Assembly (NCBI RefSeq): GCF_009799925.1 | Contig: NZ_WELK01000003.1 | Coordinates: 1-64,000, forward strand | From: Pseudomonas sp. R-28-1W-6 | GTDB lineage: Bacteria > Pseudomonadota > Gammaproteobacteria > Pseudomonadales > Pseudomonadaceae | Direction of reading: 5' to 3' | Length of the DNA: 64,000 nucleotides | Shown: piece by piece, positions 25,296 to 35,600 of the stretch | Numbering within the stretch: position 1 is the first letter of the stretch | Layout: every line of letters begins with the position of its first letter | Notes under the pieces: generated by a model | What the model saw: the letters and a program-made list of their open reading frames with translations, nothing else | The model's database searches: none | What the model was told of the DNA's origin: nothing | Made by a program: the position numbers and the translations under genes

Positions 25296-26792
25296 TCAGC
25301 CGTTGCTCGGGAAGGCGAACTGCGCCGCCTCGTGGCTGGCGCGCTGCGGCCAGCGCTGGGTGATGGTCTTGCGCTTGGTGTAGAAGCGCACGCCGTCCGG
25401 GCCGTAGGCGTGCAGGTCGCCGAACAGCGAGCGCTTCCAGCCGCCGAAGCTGTGGTAGGCCACCGGCACCGGCAGCGGCACGTTGACGCCGACCATGCCG
25501 ACTTCGATCTCGTCGCAGAACAGCCGCGCCGCTTCACCGTCGCGGGTGAAGATGCAGGTGCCGTTGCCGTATTCGTGGTCGTTGATCAGCTGCATGGCTT
25601 CTTCCAGGCTGCCGACGCGGACGATGCACAGCACCGGGCCGAAGATCTCTTCCTGGTAGATGCTCATCTCGCGGGTGACGTGGTCGAACAGGCTGCCGCC
25701 GAGGAAGAAGCCGGCCTCGCAGCCCGGCACCACCAGGCCGCGGCCATCGACCACCAGGGTGGCGCCCTGGGCGACACCGGCGTCGACGTAGCCCTTGACC
25801 TTGTCGCGCGCCGCGCCGGTGACCAGCGGGCCCATGTCGAGGCCGCAGGAGGTGCCGGCACCGACCTTGAGTTCGCGGATTTTCGGGGTCAGCTTGGCCA
25901 CCAGGGTATCGGCGACCTGATCGCCCACCGCCACCACCACCGAGATGGCCATGCAGCGCTCGCCGCAGGAGCCGTAGGCGGCGCCCATCAGGGCGTTGAC
26001 GGTGTTGTCGATGTCGGCGTCGGGCAGGACCACGGCGTGGTTCTTCGCGCCGCCCAGGGCCTGCACGCGCTTACCGCGGCGGTTGGCCTCGGTGTAGATG
26101 TATTCGGCGATCGGCGTGGAGCCGACGAAGCTGATGGCCTTGACTTCCGGCGCCTCGATCAGCGCGTCCACGGCTTCCTTGTCGCCGTTGATGACGTTGA
26201 GCACGCCATTGGGCAGGCCGGCTTCGCAGAGCAGCTGGGCGATGAACAGGGTGGAGCTGGGGTCGCGCTCGGACGGCTTGAGGATGAAGCAGTTGCCGCA
26301 GACGATGGCCAGCGGGTACATCCACAGCGGCACCATGGCCGGGAAGTTGAATGGGGTGATGCCGGCGACCACGCCCAGCGGCTGGTGGTCGGACCAGCTG
26401 TCGATGTTCGGCCCGGCGTTGCGGTTGTATTCGCCTTTGAGCAGCTCGGGGGCGCCGCAGGCGTACTCGACGTTCTCGATGCCGCGCTGCAGCTCGCCCA
26501 CGGCGTCTTCCAGGGTCTTGCCGTGCTCCTCGCTGATCATCGCGGCGATCTTGTCCTTGTTGGCTTCCAGCAGCTGCTTGAAGCGGAACATGACCTGGGC
26601 GCGCTTGGCCGGCGGGGTGTTGCGCCAGGCCGGGAAGGCGGCCTTGGCGGCGTCGATGGCCAGCTGGATGGTGGCGCGGTCGGCCAGTTCGACCTGGCGC
26701 ACGGGCTCGCCGATGGACGGGTTGAAGACCTGGGCGGTACGGCCGCTGCGCAGGGTGATTTCGCCATTGATCAGGTGGGCGACGGTGCTCAT
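25296..26792 (-). CDS. bauC: Malonate/methylmalonate-semialdehyde dehydrogenase (CoA-acylating), BauC-like
   Basis: A 498-residue aldehyde dehydrogenase of the MmsA group, oxidising malonate semialdehyde (3-oxopropanoate) to acetyl-CoA, the last step of beta-alanine breakdown. Seen: GITPFNFPAMVPLWMYPLA, the NAD-binding FVGSTPIAEYIY, the catalytic Cys in YGSCGERCMAISV, and EIFGPVLCIVRV. The general-base Glu of other ALDHs is missing, as is normal for CoA-acylating MmsA. It is the third gene after bauA and bauB and ends at a terminator. Valine catabolism (mmsA proper) is the alternative role. ATG at 26790-26792. Confidence 0.88.
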   Translation of the reverse strand: MSTVAHLINGEITLRSGRTAQVFNPSIGEPVRQVELADRATIQLAIDAAKAAFPAWRNTPPAKRAQVMFRFKQLLEANKDKIAAMISEEHGKTLEDAVGELQRGIENVEYACGAPELLKGEYNRNAGPNIDSWSDHQPLGVVAGITPFNFPAMVPLWMYPLAIVCGNCFILKPSERDPSSTLFIAQLLCEAGLPNGVLNVINGDKEAVDALIEAPEVKAISFVGSTPIAEYIYTEANRRGKRVQALGGAKNHAVVLPDADIDNTVNALMGAAYGSCGERCMAISVVVAVGDQVADTLVAKLTPKIRELKVGAGTSCGLDMGPLVTGAARDKVKGYVDAGVAQGATLVVDGRGLVVPGCEAGFFLGGSLFDHVTREMSIYQEEIFGPVLCIVRVGSLEEAMQLINDHEYGNGTCIFTRDGEAARLFCDEIEVGMVGVNVPLPVPVAYHSFGGWKRSLFGDLHAYGPDGVRFYTKRKTITQRWPQRASHEAAQFAFPSNG

Positions 26793-26848
26793 GGAGTTTC
26801 CTCGTTGGTGTTCTGGGTGGCGGCCGCGCCGGGCGCGACCGCCAGGAA

Positions 26849-27136
26849 TCATTTGATTTCGGTTTCGACGAAGACCACTTCGTGGTCGCTGGCGTTGATC
26901 ACGTTGTGCTCGACCCCGGCCTTGCGGAAGTACGCCTGGCCGGCCACCAGGGGCGCATGCTTGTCGCCCTCCGGGGTTTCCAGCAGCAGGGTGCCGTTGG
27001 TCATCGGCACCACCACGTAGTCGTAGCCGTGGCAGTGGGCGCCGGTTTCCGCACCAGGGGCGAAGCGCCACTCGGTGACGATCACCCGCTCGTTGTCCAC
27101 CTGCACGGTGGCCACTGCCTGCGCACGCTGGCCCAT
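26849..27136 (-). CDS. bauB: BauB-like small cupin protein
   Basis: A 95-residue single-domain cupin. Metal-binding motif 1 is visible as GAHCHGYDYVVVPMTNGTL and motif 2 as GVEHNVINAS. The ATG overlaps the bauA stop by one base (TGATG), so the three genes form one operon. PA0131 (bauB) of P. aeruginosa sits at the same place; its exact job in beta-alanine use is not known. The gene symbol rests on that gene order. Confidence 0.82.
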   Translation of the reverse strand: MGQRAQAVATVQVDNERVIVTEWRFAPGAETGAHCHGYDYVVVPMTNGTLLLETPEGDKHAPLVAGQAYFRKAGVEHNVINASDHEVVFVETEIK

Positions 27137-28482
27137 CAGTCGACCTGGGCGAGCACGTCGCCGACCGCGTTGAACAGGCTGTCGAGCTGCTCGGGCTGGG
27201 TGTTGAAGGTCGGCCCGAACTGCAGGGTGTCGCCGCCGAAGCGCACGTAGAAACCGGCGTTCCACAGCTTGATGCCGGCCTCGAACGGGCGGATCACGCC
27301 GTCGCCGTCACGCGGGGCCAGCTGGATCGCGCCGGCCAGGCCGCAGTTGCGGATGTCGATGACGTGCTTGCTGCCCTTGAGGCCGTGCAGCTTCTCTTCG
27401 AACACCGGCGCCAGGGCGGCCGACTGCTCGATCAGGTGCTCGCGCTGCAGCAGCTCCAGGGTCGCCAGGCCGGCGGCGCAGGCCACCGGGTGGCCGGAGT
27501 AGGTGTAGCCGTGGCCGAACTCGACCATGTGCTCGGGAATCGCCTGCTGCATGAAGGTGTTGTAGATCTCGCTGGAGGCGATCACCGCGCCCAGCGGGAT
27601 GGCGCCGTTGGTGACCTGCTTGGCGGTGTTCATGATGTCCGGCACCACGCCGAAGTACTCGGCGCCGGTCCACTTGCCCATGCGGCCGTAGGCGGTGATC
27701 ACCTCGTCGAAGATCAGCAGGATATTGTGCTGGGTGCAGATCTCGCGCAGGCGCTGCAGGTAGCCGGTGGGCGGCACGATGACGCCGGCGGAACCGGACA
27801 TCGGCTCGACGATCACCGCGGCGATGTTGGAGGCGTCGTGCAGTTCGATCAGCTTGAGCAGCTCGTTGGCCAGCTCCACGCCGCCGGTGGCGGCCATGCC
27901 CTTGGTGAAGGCCAGGTGCGCCTGCAGGGTGTGCGGCAGGTGGTCGGCGTCCATCATCTGGCCGAACATCTTGCGGTTGCCGCCAATCCCGCCGAGGCTG
28001 GTGCCGGCGATGTTGACGCCATGGTAGCCACGGGCGCGGCCGATGAACTTGGTCTTGCTCGGCTGGCCCTTCAGGCGCCAGTAGGCCTTGGCCATCTTCA
28101 CCGCGGTGTCGGCGCACTCGGAGCCGGAGTCGGTGTAGAACACGTGGTCGAGGCCGGCCGGGGTCAGCTCGGTGATTTTCTCGGCCAGCTGGTAGGACAG
28201 CGGGTGGCCGTACTGGAAGCCCGGGGCGTAGTCGAGGGTGCCGAGCTGCTTGGCCACGGCCTCCTGGATTTCCTTGCGGTTGTGCCCGGCGCCGCAGGTC
28301 CACAGGCCGGACAGGCTGTCGAACACGCGGCGGCCCTTGTCGTCGATGAAGTAGTTGCCGTCGGCACCGACGATCAGGCGCGGGTCGCGCTTGAAGTTGC
28401 GGTTGGCGGAAAACGGCATCCAGTGGGCATCCAGCTTGAGCTGGCTGGCCAGGGACGGGGTGGCGGTCTGCGGCATGTTCAT
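27136..28482 (-). CDS. bauA: Beta-alanine:pyruvate aminotransferase
   Basis: A 448-residue class III PLP-dependent transaminase, moving the amino group of beta-alanine to pyruvate to give malonate semialdehyde. Landmarks: SGLWTCGAGHNRKEI, FYTDSGSECADTAVKMAK, RGYHGVNIAGTSLGG, the PLP-contacting IFDEVITAYGRMG, and the Schiff-base Lys in AKQVTNGAIPLG. It matches the omega-amino-acid:pyruvate aminotransferase of Pseudomonas in length. ATG 28480-28482 has GGGAG upstream; a longer frame to 28557 is rejected. First gene of bauABC, divergent from bauR. Confidence 0.92.
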   Translation of the reverse strand: MNMPQTATPSLASQLKLDAHWMPFSANRNFKRDPRLIVGADGNYFIDDKGRRVFDSLSGLWTCGAGHNRKEIQEAVAKQLGTLDYAPGFQYGHPLSYQLAEKITELTPAGLDHVFYTDSGSECADTAVKMAKAYWRLKGQPSKTKFIGRARGYHGVNIAGTSLGGIGGNRKMFGQMMDADHLPHTLQAHLAFTKGMAATGGVELANELLKLIELHDASNIAAVIVEPMSGSAGVIVPPTGYLQRLREICTQHNILLIFDEVITAYGRMGKWTGAEYFGVVPDIMNTAKQVTNGAIPLGAVIASSEIYNTFMQQAIPEHMVEFGHGYTYSGHPVACAAGLATLELLQREHLIEQSAALAPVFEEKLHGLKGSKHVIDIRNCGLAGAIQLAPRDGDGVIRPFEAGIKLWNAGFYVRFGGDTLQFGPTFNTQPEQLDSLFNAVGDVLAQVD

Positions 28483-28569
28483 CGTGGCTCTCCCGGAGCG
28501 GGACCTGTTTGTTGTTGCAGCGAAAGGTGCCACGGGCATAAAGTCACTAAAACACAACTCTTCTTATCC

Positions 28570-28588
28570 TTAGTTAAGCCAGAGCTAA
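28570..28588. promoter_or_regulatory. Probable BauR operator (LysR box)
   Basis: TTAG-N11-CTAA, a dyad of the T-N11-A class bound by LysR-type regulators. It ends three bases before the bauR ATG and about 90 bases upstream of bauA, so it can serve both autoregulation and activation of bauABC. Confidence 0.6.
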
Positions 28589-28591
28589 ACA

Positions 28592-29515
28592 ATGAGCGTG
28601 CGTCGCCCCGATCCACTGGCCCAGGTCAGCGATTTTGAAATCCGACTGCTGCGCCTGTTCCGCAGCGTGGTCGAGTGCGGCGGCTTCTCCGCCGCGGAAA
28701 GCGTGCTGGGCATCGGCCGTTCGGCGATCAGCCAGCAGATGAGCGACCTGGAGCAGCGCCTCGGTTTGCGCCTGTGCCAGCGCGGCCGCGCGGGGTTTGC
28801 CCTGACCGAGGAAGGCCGCGAGGTGTACCAGTCGGCCTTGCAGCTGTTCGGCGCGCTGGAGAGCTTTCGCAACGGGGTCAACGGCCTGCACCGCGAGCTG
28901 CGCGGCGAGCTGCATATCGGCCTGACCGACAATCTGGTGACGGTGCCGCACATGCGCATCACCCATGCCCTGGCGCGGCTCAAGGAGCGCGGCCCGGACG
29001 TGCGCATCCAGATCCGCATGACCCCGCCTTCGGAAGTGGAACAGGGCGTGCTGGACGGCAGCCTGCACGTCGGCGTGGTGCCGCAGAGCGTGGCGCTGTC
29101 CGGCCTGGAGTACCAGCCGCTGTATGGCGAGCGCTCGCAGCTGTACTGCGCGGTGGGCCACCCGCTGTTCTATGTGGACGATGCGCAGCTGTCCGACAGC
29201 CGCCTGAATGCCCAGGAGGCGATCGCCCCGACCTTCCGCCTGCCGGCGGACATCCAGGCGCGCTACCAGGTGCTCAACTGCACGGCCAGCGCCTCGGACC
29301 GCGAAGGCATGGCCTTCCTCATCCTCACCGGGCGCTACATCGGCTACCTGCCCGACCACTACGCCCAGCAGTGGCTGCAGCAGGGCCGCCTGCGCGTGCT
29401 CAAGCCGGCTTCGCGCTTCTACGACCTGACCCTGGCCTCGGTGACCCGCAAGGGCCGCCGCCCGCAACTGGTGCTGGAGAGCTTTCTCGAAGCCCTGGCG
29501 GAAAGCGGCAACTGA
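28592..29515 (+). CDS. bauR: LysR-type regulator of beta-alanine catabolism
   Basis: A 307-residue LTTR. The N-terminal winged helix (about residues 10-70) includes FRSVVECGGFSAAESVLGIGRSAISQQMSDLEQRLG in shortened form: GGFSAAES and AISQQMSDLE. The C-terminal LysR-substrate domain follows (LRGELHIGLTDNLV, GVVPQSVALSGLEY). It is divergent from bauABC with a candidate operator between them, which is the arrangement of PA0132-PA0133. The inducer is probably beta-alanine. The ribosome site is weak (GAGC), consistent with low expression. Confidence 0.85.
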   Translation: MSVRRPDPLAQVSDFEIRLLRLFRSVVECGGFSAAESVLGIGRSAISQQMSDLEQRLGLRLCQRGRAGFALTEEGREVYQSALQLFGALESFRNGVNGLHRELRGELHIGLTDNLVTVPHMRITHALARLKERGPDVRIQIRMTPPSEVEQGVLDGSLHVGVVPQSVALSGLEYQPLYGERSQLYCAVGHPLFYVDDAQLSDSRLNAQEAIAPTFRLPADIQARYQVLNCTASASDREGMAFLILTGRYIGYLPDHYAQQWLQQGRLRVLKPASRFYDLTLASVTRKGRRPQLVLESFLEALAESGN

Positions 29516-29746
29516 CGCACCGCGCGGCGCGACCTGGAACGCCGGTGCCAGCTGGCTTGCGGCGCCCGACCGGTGGGTTCTGAACCTGTCCTGCAAGACG
29601 GTTTTCTGGCGCAAACAGGCTAATTTGCCCGGCAATCAGCCCTCTTCGTCTCAATAGCACACGTTTTTGACGCATAAGGGTTGTTTCGCGCCCCGCGCTG
29701 GGGTATCTGTTCGCCATCAACCCGTTGATTTGTAGGGAATCCCTCG

Positions 29747-30406
29747 ATGCCCGCTGTGACCTCAGCCGTTACCAGCTCCGCCAAGCCTGCCGGCCGTATC
29801 CGTCAGAAGAACGAAAACGCCATCATCGCCGCCGCCGAAGAGCAGTTCGCCCGTCACGGCTACAAAGGCACCAGCATGAACACCATCGCCCAGGCGGTGG
29901 GTCTGCCCAAGGCCAACCTGCACTACTACTTCAACAACAAGCTCGGCCTGTACGTGGCGGTGCTGAGCAATATCCTCGACCTGTGGGACGCCACCTTCAG
30001 CAACCTGAGCGTGGACGACGACCCGGCCGAAGCGCTGAGCCGCTACATCCGCGCCAAGATCGAGTTCTCGCGCAGCCAGCCGCTAGCCTCGCGCATCTTC
30101 GCCATGGAAGTGATCAGCGGCGGCGAGTGCCTGACCGGCCACTTCACCCAGGACTACCGCGACTGGTTCCGCGGCCGCGCGGCGGTGTTCCAGGCCTGGA
30201 TCGACGCCGGCAAGATGGACCCGATCGACCCGGTGCACCTGATCTTCCTGCTGTGGGGCAGTACCCAGCACTACGCCGACTTCGCCAGCCAGATCTGCCG
30301 CCTGACCGGCAAGAGCAGCCTGAAGAAGAGCGACTTCGAGGAAGCCGCAAGCAACCTGGAACGCATCATCCTCAAGGGCTGCGGGCTGACGCCCAAGGCG
30401 CGCTGA
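29747..30406 (+). CDS. TetR/AcrR-family regulator, RutR-like
   Basis: A 219-residue repressor. The N-terminal TetR helix-turn-helix is clear: IIAAAEEQFARHGYKGTSMN, then IAQAVGLPKANLHYYFNNK (residues about 25-70). The C-terminal domain resembles that of RutR/YcdC (SRIFAMEVISGGECLTGHF), which binds uracil and controls pyrimidine breakdown. In pseudomonads such regulators accompany reductive pyrimidine catabolism, which yields beta-alanine, so a link with the neighbouring bau genes is plausible but inferred. No target gene lies adjacent. ATG 29747 follows AGGGAA. Confidence 0.82.
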   Translation: MPAVTSAVTSSAKPAGRIRQKNENAIIAAAEEQFARHGYKGTSMNTIAQAVGLPKANLHYYFNNKLGLYVAVLSNILDLWDATFSNLSVDDDPAEALSRYIRAKIEFSRSQPLASRIFAMEVISGGECLTGHFTQDYRDWFRGRAAVFQAWIDAGKMDPIDPVHLIFLLWGSTQHYADFASQICRLTGKSSLKKSDFEEAASNLERIILKGCGLTPKAR

Positions 30407-30498
30407 GGCTTACCCCGCCACTTGCGCCGCCGGGGTGACGGCGGCGCGGGGCCGTGATGCGCGCGGCGTACCCTGGACGGCTTGCCGCGACGCCGGCC

Positions 30499-31026
30499 TC
30501 AACGCTGGCGCCGCTTGCCGGTGATCATCGACAGCGGCAGGTTCTCGCCCAGGCGCAGGCTCTCCACCACGGCCGCCAGCAGGTGCGCGCCGACCAGGGC
30601 CATCAGGCCGTTGGCGAAGGCTTCGTGGAGTTCCTCGATCCAGTCCTCGCCCCAGAAGTAGTCGACCTCCTCCATCAGATAGCCGCTCAGGCCGAGGCCG
30701 AGCATCGACGCCATCATCAGGATCATCACCAGGCCGCCCAGCGGCGAATGGCCGAGGCGGTGGTGCGGCTGCCCGCCGAGCAGGGCGCGCAGGTGCGCAG
30801 CCAGGCGCGCGCGGGTCGGCCAGAAGTCCGCCCAGCGCGCCGCCGGCGAGCCGATGAAACCCCACACCACGCGAATGGCCAGCCAGGCCACGGCGTAATA
30901 GCCGAACCAGCGGTGCCAGGCCTCGCCCTCTTCGGTGAAGAAGTAGTTGGCGATGAAGGCACCGGCCATGGACCAGTGGAACAGACGTACCACGGGGTCC
31001 CAGAGGCGCAGGGTGGGGTGGCTCAT
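30499..31026 (-). CDS. Cytochrome b561 family membrane protein
   Basis: A 175-residue di-haem membrane protein with four helices. The probable haem ligands are the histidines in VVRLFHWSMAGAF, GEAWHRWFGYYA, LGHSPLGGLV and ALVGAHLLAAVVES. It resembles the b-type cytochromes that accept electrons from c-type cytochromes or quinol; redox partner unknown. It follows the PepSY gene by one base, so they are co-transcribed. Pairing of a b561 cytochrome with a PepSY protein is common in this genus. Confidence 0.85.
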   Translation of the reverse strand: MSHPTLRLWDPVVRLFHWSMAGAFIANYFFTEEGEAWHRWFGYYAVAWLAIRVVWGFIGSPAARWADFWPTRARLAAHLRALLGGQPHHRLGHSPLGGLVMILMMASMLGLGLSGYLMEEVDYFWGEDWIEELHEAFANGLMALVGAHLLAAVVESLRLGENLPLSMITGKRRQR

Positions 31027-31027
31027 G

Positions 31028-31291
31028 TCAGTCGATCTCGCTCTTCACCGCCTTGCCGGTGACCGGGTCGAAGTAGATCTCGACCTTCTGCTTGTCCTTG
31101 TTCCAGCCGTAGATCTCGTAGCAGTTGCCGCTGGTGACCTTGAACTTCTTGATCTCGTAGCCTTCGGCCTTGAGGTTTTCCTGGAACTTGGCCTCATCCT
31201 GCCACTGCGCCTTGTCGGCGGTGGTGCATTGCGGGCCGGCAAAGGCCAGGGGGCTGGCGATGGCCAGGGAGAGCAGGAGCACGTTACGCAT
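31028..31291 (-). CDS. PepSY-domain exported protein
   Basis: An 87-residue periplasmic protein. The signal peptide MRNVLLLSLAIASPLAFA is followed by a PepSY-like beta-alpha-beta unit: AKFQENLKAEGYEIKKFKV, then CYEIYGWNKDKQKVEIYFDP and TGKAVKSEID. Two cysteines could form a disulfide. It may regulate or assist the cytochrome encoded one base downstream. ATG 31289-31291; the upstream in-frame extension has no signal-like features. Confidence 0.82.
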   Translation of the reverse strand: MRNVLLLSLAIASPLAFAGPQCTTADKAQWQDEAKFQENLKAEGYEIKKFKVTSGNCYEIYGWNKDKQKVEIYFDPVTGKAVKSEID

Positions 31292-31526
31292 GGGGATTGC
31301 CTCGGGTGGGTTGGAATCTGCGCACAATCTGCCCGCCCAGGCTTAAAGCAGTCTTAAGATGGCGCCACCGGCGACCACTGGTTCGCCCGCCGGTTCGGCA
31401 CATGCGGGAGAAACCCCACAGCCGGACGGTTTTCCTGGCCGGCGAAATAGCCGACCATGCGCCCATTGCCAGCCCGACTAAGCTGGAACCTTGTTCCGTC
31501 GTTTTGCCCCGCCGTGGAGCCCGCCC

Positions 31527-32537
31527 ATGAAAGCCATCGCCTACTACCAGTCCCTGCCCATCGACCACCCCGAGGCCCTGCAGGATGTGCAGCTGGCCGA
31601 GCCGCAGGCGGGCGCCCACGACCTGCTGGTGGAGGTCAAGGCCATCTCGGTCAACCCGGTGGACACCAAGATCCGCCGCAACGTGACGCCGCCCGCCGGC
31701 CAGGCCAAGGTGCTCGGCTGGGACGTGGCCGGGGTGGTCCGGGCGGTCGGTGCCGAGGTCAAGCAGTTCCGCCCGGGGGACCGGGTGTTCTACGCCGGCG
31801 CCATCGACCGCGCCGGGGCCAACAGCGAGCTGCACGTGGTCGACGAGCGCATCGTCGGGCGCATGCCCGGCTCGCTGGATTTCGCCCGCGCCGCCGCCCT
31901 GCCGCTGACCGCCATCACCGCCTGGGAGCTGCTGTTCGAGCGCCTGCAGATCGCCGAGGGCCGCGGCGAGCAGCAGAGCCTGCTGATCGTCGGCGCGGCC
32001 GGCGGCGTCGGTTCGGTGCTGGTGCAACTGGCCCGCCGGCTCACCGGCCTGACGGTGATCGGCACCGCCTCGCGCGCCGAGACCCGCGACTGGGTACAGG
32101 CGCTCGGCGCCCACCACGTGATCGACCACAGCCTGCCGCTGAGCGAGGAACTGCAGCGCATCGGCATCGGCCAGGTCAGCCACGTCGCCAGCCTGACCCA
32201 CACCGACCAGCACTTCGAGCAGATCATCGAGGCCCTGCAACCCCAGGGCCGCCTGGCGCTGATCGACGACCCGGCGCAGCTCGACGTGGTCAAGCTCAAG
32301 CGCAAGAGCCTGTCGCTGCACTGGGAGTTCATGTACACCCGCTCGCTGTTCCAGACCGCCGACATGATCGAGCAGCATCGCCTGCTCAACCGGGTCAGCC
32401 AGCTGATCGACGATGGCGTGCTGCAGACCACCCTGGCCGAGCATTTCGGCCCCATCAACGCGGCCAACCTGCGCCGCGCCCATGCCCTGCTAGAAAGCGG
32501 CACGGCACGCGGCAAGATCGTCCTCGAAGGGTTCTGA
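31527..32537 (+). CDS. Zinc-type alcohol dehydrogenase-like / quinone-reductase-like oxidoreductase
   Basis: A 336-residue medium-chain dehydrogenase/reductase. A GroES-like N-terminal domain (VEVKAISVNPVDTKIRRNV, then GWDVAGVVRAVGAEVKQF) leads to a Rossmann domain with LLIVGAAGGVGSVLVQLAR. The catalytic zinc ligands are absent, which places it in the zinc-independent quinone-oxidoreductase/ZADH group despite the common name. It probably reduces quinones or enones with NADPH. The neighbours give no further hint. Confidence 0.85.
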   Translation: MKAIAYYQSLPIDHPEALQDVQLAEPQAGAHDLLVEVKAISVNPVDTKIRRNVTPPAGQAKVLGWDVAGVVRAVGAEVKQFRPGDRVFYAGAIDRAGANSELHVVDERIVGRMPGSLDFARAAALPLTAITAWELLFERLQIAEGRGEQQSLLIVGAAGGVGSVLVQLARRLTGLTVIGTASRAETRDWVQALGAHHVIDHSLPLSEELQRIGIGQVSHVASLTHTDQHFEQIIEALQPQGRLALIDDPAQLDVVKLKRKSLSLHWEFMYTRSLFQTADMIEQHRLLNRVSQLIDDGVLQTTLAEHFGPINAANLRRAHALLESGTARGKIVLEGF

Positions 32538-32679
32538 GGCAGGCAGGGGGCGCGCGGCGGGCGCGCCCCCTATGACAAAGTGCCAGCAGGCCGGGCAGGA
32601 GCGGCTAGACTGAAATTCAGCTTCGCCGTCCCAGGCAGTGGCACGGAGCCTCACACACTTTCAGCACTGGGGGTTCAGG

Positions 32680-35600
32680 ATGCAACCCACGGTTTCTCGG
32701 CCTTGGCGACTGGCCGGTAGCTACGTTCTATTCAGCGCCCTATGGATCCTGTTCAGTGACTGGTTGCTGCTGTCCCTGAATCTCGAGCAGGCCACCCTGA
32801 GTACTGCACAGACCTACAAGGGCCTGGCCTTCGTGGTGGTCAGCAGCCTGCTGATCCTGCTGCTGGCCAAGCGCGACCAGCACACCCAGCGCCACCTGGA
32901 ACACAGCCTGCGGCGCCATGCCGAGCAGCTGCAGCAGACCCAGCGCGAGGCCGGCCTGGGCAACTGGCGCTACGACGGCCGCTTCCACTGGTCCGCCGAG
33001 GCCCTGCGCCTGCTCGAACGCGAGGCCGCGCCCAGTAGCAGCAGCCTGGAGGAGTTGCTCGGCTGGCTCCACCCCGCCGACCGCAACGCCGTGCAGCGCG
33101 CCCTGCTCGGCCTGTTCGACGGCAGCGCGCCGCTGCGGGTCAACGCCCGGCTCAATCATCCGAACAACCAGCCGCCGGTGTGGCTGATGCTGCGCGGCAG
33201 GCGCGATGCCGCCGGCAAGAGCCAGGGCAGCGTGCAGAACATCAGCTCGCAGAAGCGCGACGAGCAGGCCCTGCGCGAAAGCGAACAGCGCTTCCGCCAG
33301 CTGTTCGAGCAGACCCCGCGCATCGCCGTGCAGGGCTACGACCGCCAGCGCCGGGTGATCTTCTGGAACCAGGCCAGCGCCCAGCTGTATGGCTACGACG
33401 TGGCCGACGCCATGGGCCGTTGCCTGGAGGAGCTGATCGTGCCGCCGCCGATGCGCGCCCAGGTGGTCAACGACATCAACGCCTGGATGATCGGCGGACC
33501 GGCCATCCCGGCCAGCGAGCTGACCCTGCAGCGCCGCGACGGCAGCCCGGTGCACGTGTACTCCAGCCACCTGCTGCTGCGCAACGCGCGCAACCAGCTG
33601 GAGATGTACTGCGTCGATATCGACCTGGGACTGCAGAAGAAGGCCCATGACGAGCTGGAAGCCAGCGAGGCGCGCTACCGCGAACTGGTCGAACAGCTGC
33701 ACGAGGCGATCTTCCTCACCGACAGCTGCGGCCGCCTGACCTTCCTCAACCCGTCCTGGCAGAGCATCACCGGCTACAGCATCGGCGAGAGCCTGGGCCG
33801 CCCGCTGCTCGACTTCATCGCAACCGAGCAGCGCGAAGCGCTCGGCCAGCGGATTGCCGCCATCCTCGCGCGCCAGGACAGCGGCTGGCTGGGGGAAACC
33901 CGCCTGCTCGAAGCGGACGGCCACACGCGCTGGATCTCCCTGCGCCTGGCCGCCGGCGAGCAGCACGGCCTGGGCCTGCACGGCAGCCTCAGCGACATCC
34001 AGGAACGGCGCCAGACCCAGGCCCTGCAGGAGGCGCGCAATGCCGTGCTGGACCGCATGCTGGCGCAGCGGCCGCTGCGGGAAACCCTCAACGACATGGT
34101 GCTGCGGCTGGAATCGATCAACCCGGAAATGCTGGTCTCGATCATGCAGCTGGACAAGGGCCGCCTGCGCGTCCTCGCCGCGCCCAGCCTGCCGGGCAGC
34201 TACGCCAGCGCCCTGGACAACCTGCCCGCGCAAAGCGGCCTGGGCAGTTGCAGCCACGCCGCCGCCAGCGGCGAACTGACCGTAGTCGAGGACATCGCCA
34301 GCCACCCGAACTGGGCCAGCTTCCGCGACCAGGCGGCCCTGGCCGGCGTGCGCGCCTGCTGGTCGCTGCCGTTCAAGAACGATATCGGCGAGGTGCTCGG
34401 GGTGTTCGGCATCTACTATCGCCGCGTGGCCCGCCCGGCCCCCGAGGATATCGCCCTGGTCACCGAGTTCACCCGCCTCGCCGGCCTGGCCCTGCGCCAG
34501 CACCAGCGCGATGCCGAGCGCCTGCAGAGCGAGCTGCGCTTTCGCGCCACCTTCGAGCAGGCCGCGGTCGGCATCGCCCACCTGGCGCCCGACGGCCACT
34601 GGCTGCGGGTCAACCAGCGCCTGTGCCAGATGCTCGGCTACAGCCGCGACGACCTGCTCGAGCTGACCTTTCAGGACATCACCCACCCTGACGACTTGGA
34701 CAGCGACCTGCAGCAGGTCGAGCGCCTGCTCGCCGGCGACATCGCCCGCTACAGCCTGGAGAAACGCTACCGGCGCCGCGACGGCAGCCTGCTGTGGGCC
34801 AACCTGAGCGCCACCCTGGTGCGCCACACCAACGGCGCGCCGCACTACTTCATCTCGGTGGTCGAGGACATCGGCCTGCGCAAGCAGCAGGAGCTGGCCC
34901 TGCAACAGGCGGCTACGGTCTTCGAAAGCACCCAGGAGGCGGTGGTCATCGTCGATGCCAGCCGGCGCATCCTCACCAGCAACCCGGCCTTCACCGGCAT
35001 CACCGGGCTCAGCCCGCAGCAGGCCATCGGCCGGCGCCTGCCGCTGCTGCTGCCCGGCAACAGCGTCGAGCGCACGCGCTACCGCACCCTGTGGCGCAAG
35101 GTGCAGGACAGCGGCCACTGGCAGGGCGAACTGAGCAGCCGCCGCGAGGACGGCTCGCCCTTCCCCTTCTGGCTGACCGTCAGCCGGGTGCGCGGCAGCG
35201 ACCCGCAGCAGGCGCAGTACGTGCTGACCTTCACCGACCTCAGCCAGTACCGCGACAGCCAGGAACGCCTGGCCCACCTGGTGCACTTCGACCCCCTCAC
35301 CGACCTGCCCAACCGCCTGTTCGCCAACGAGCGCCTCAACCACGCCCTCGAACACGCCCAGCGGCATGCCGAACGGGTGGCCGTGCTGTTCTTCGACCTC
35401 GACCACTTCAAGACCATCAACGAAGGCCTCGGCCACAAGATCGGCGATGAGCTGCTGATCGCCGTGGCGCGCCGCCTGCAGCAGCGCCTGCGCAACGAGG
35501 ACACCCTGGCGCGCCTGAGCAGCGACGAGTTCCTCATCGTCCTGGAAAACCTGCAGCGCCCGGAAGAGGCCGCCAGCATCGCCCGCACCCTGCTCGCCCT

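Noticed and set aside
25296..26792. mmsA of the valine pathway
   Set aside because: No mmsB or mmsR is adjacent; the operon with a beta-alanine aminotransferase and cupin fits bauC better, though the enzyme activities overlap.
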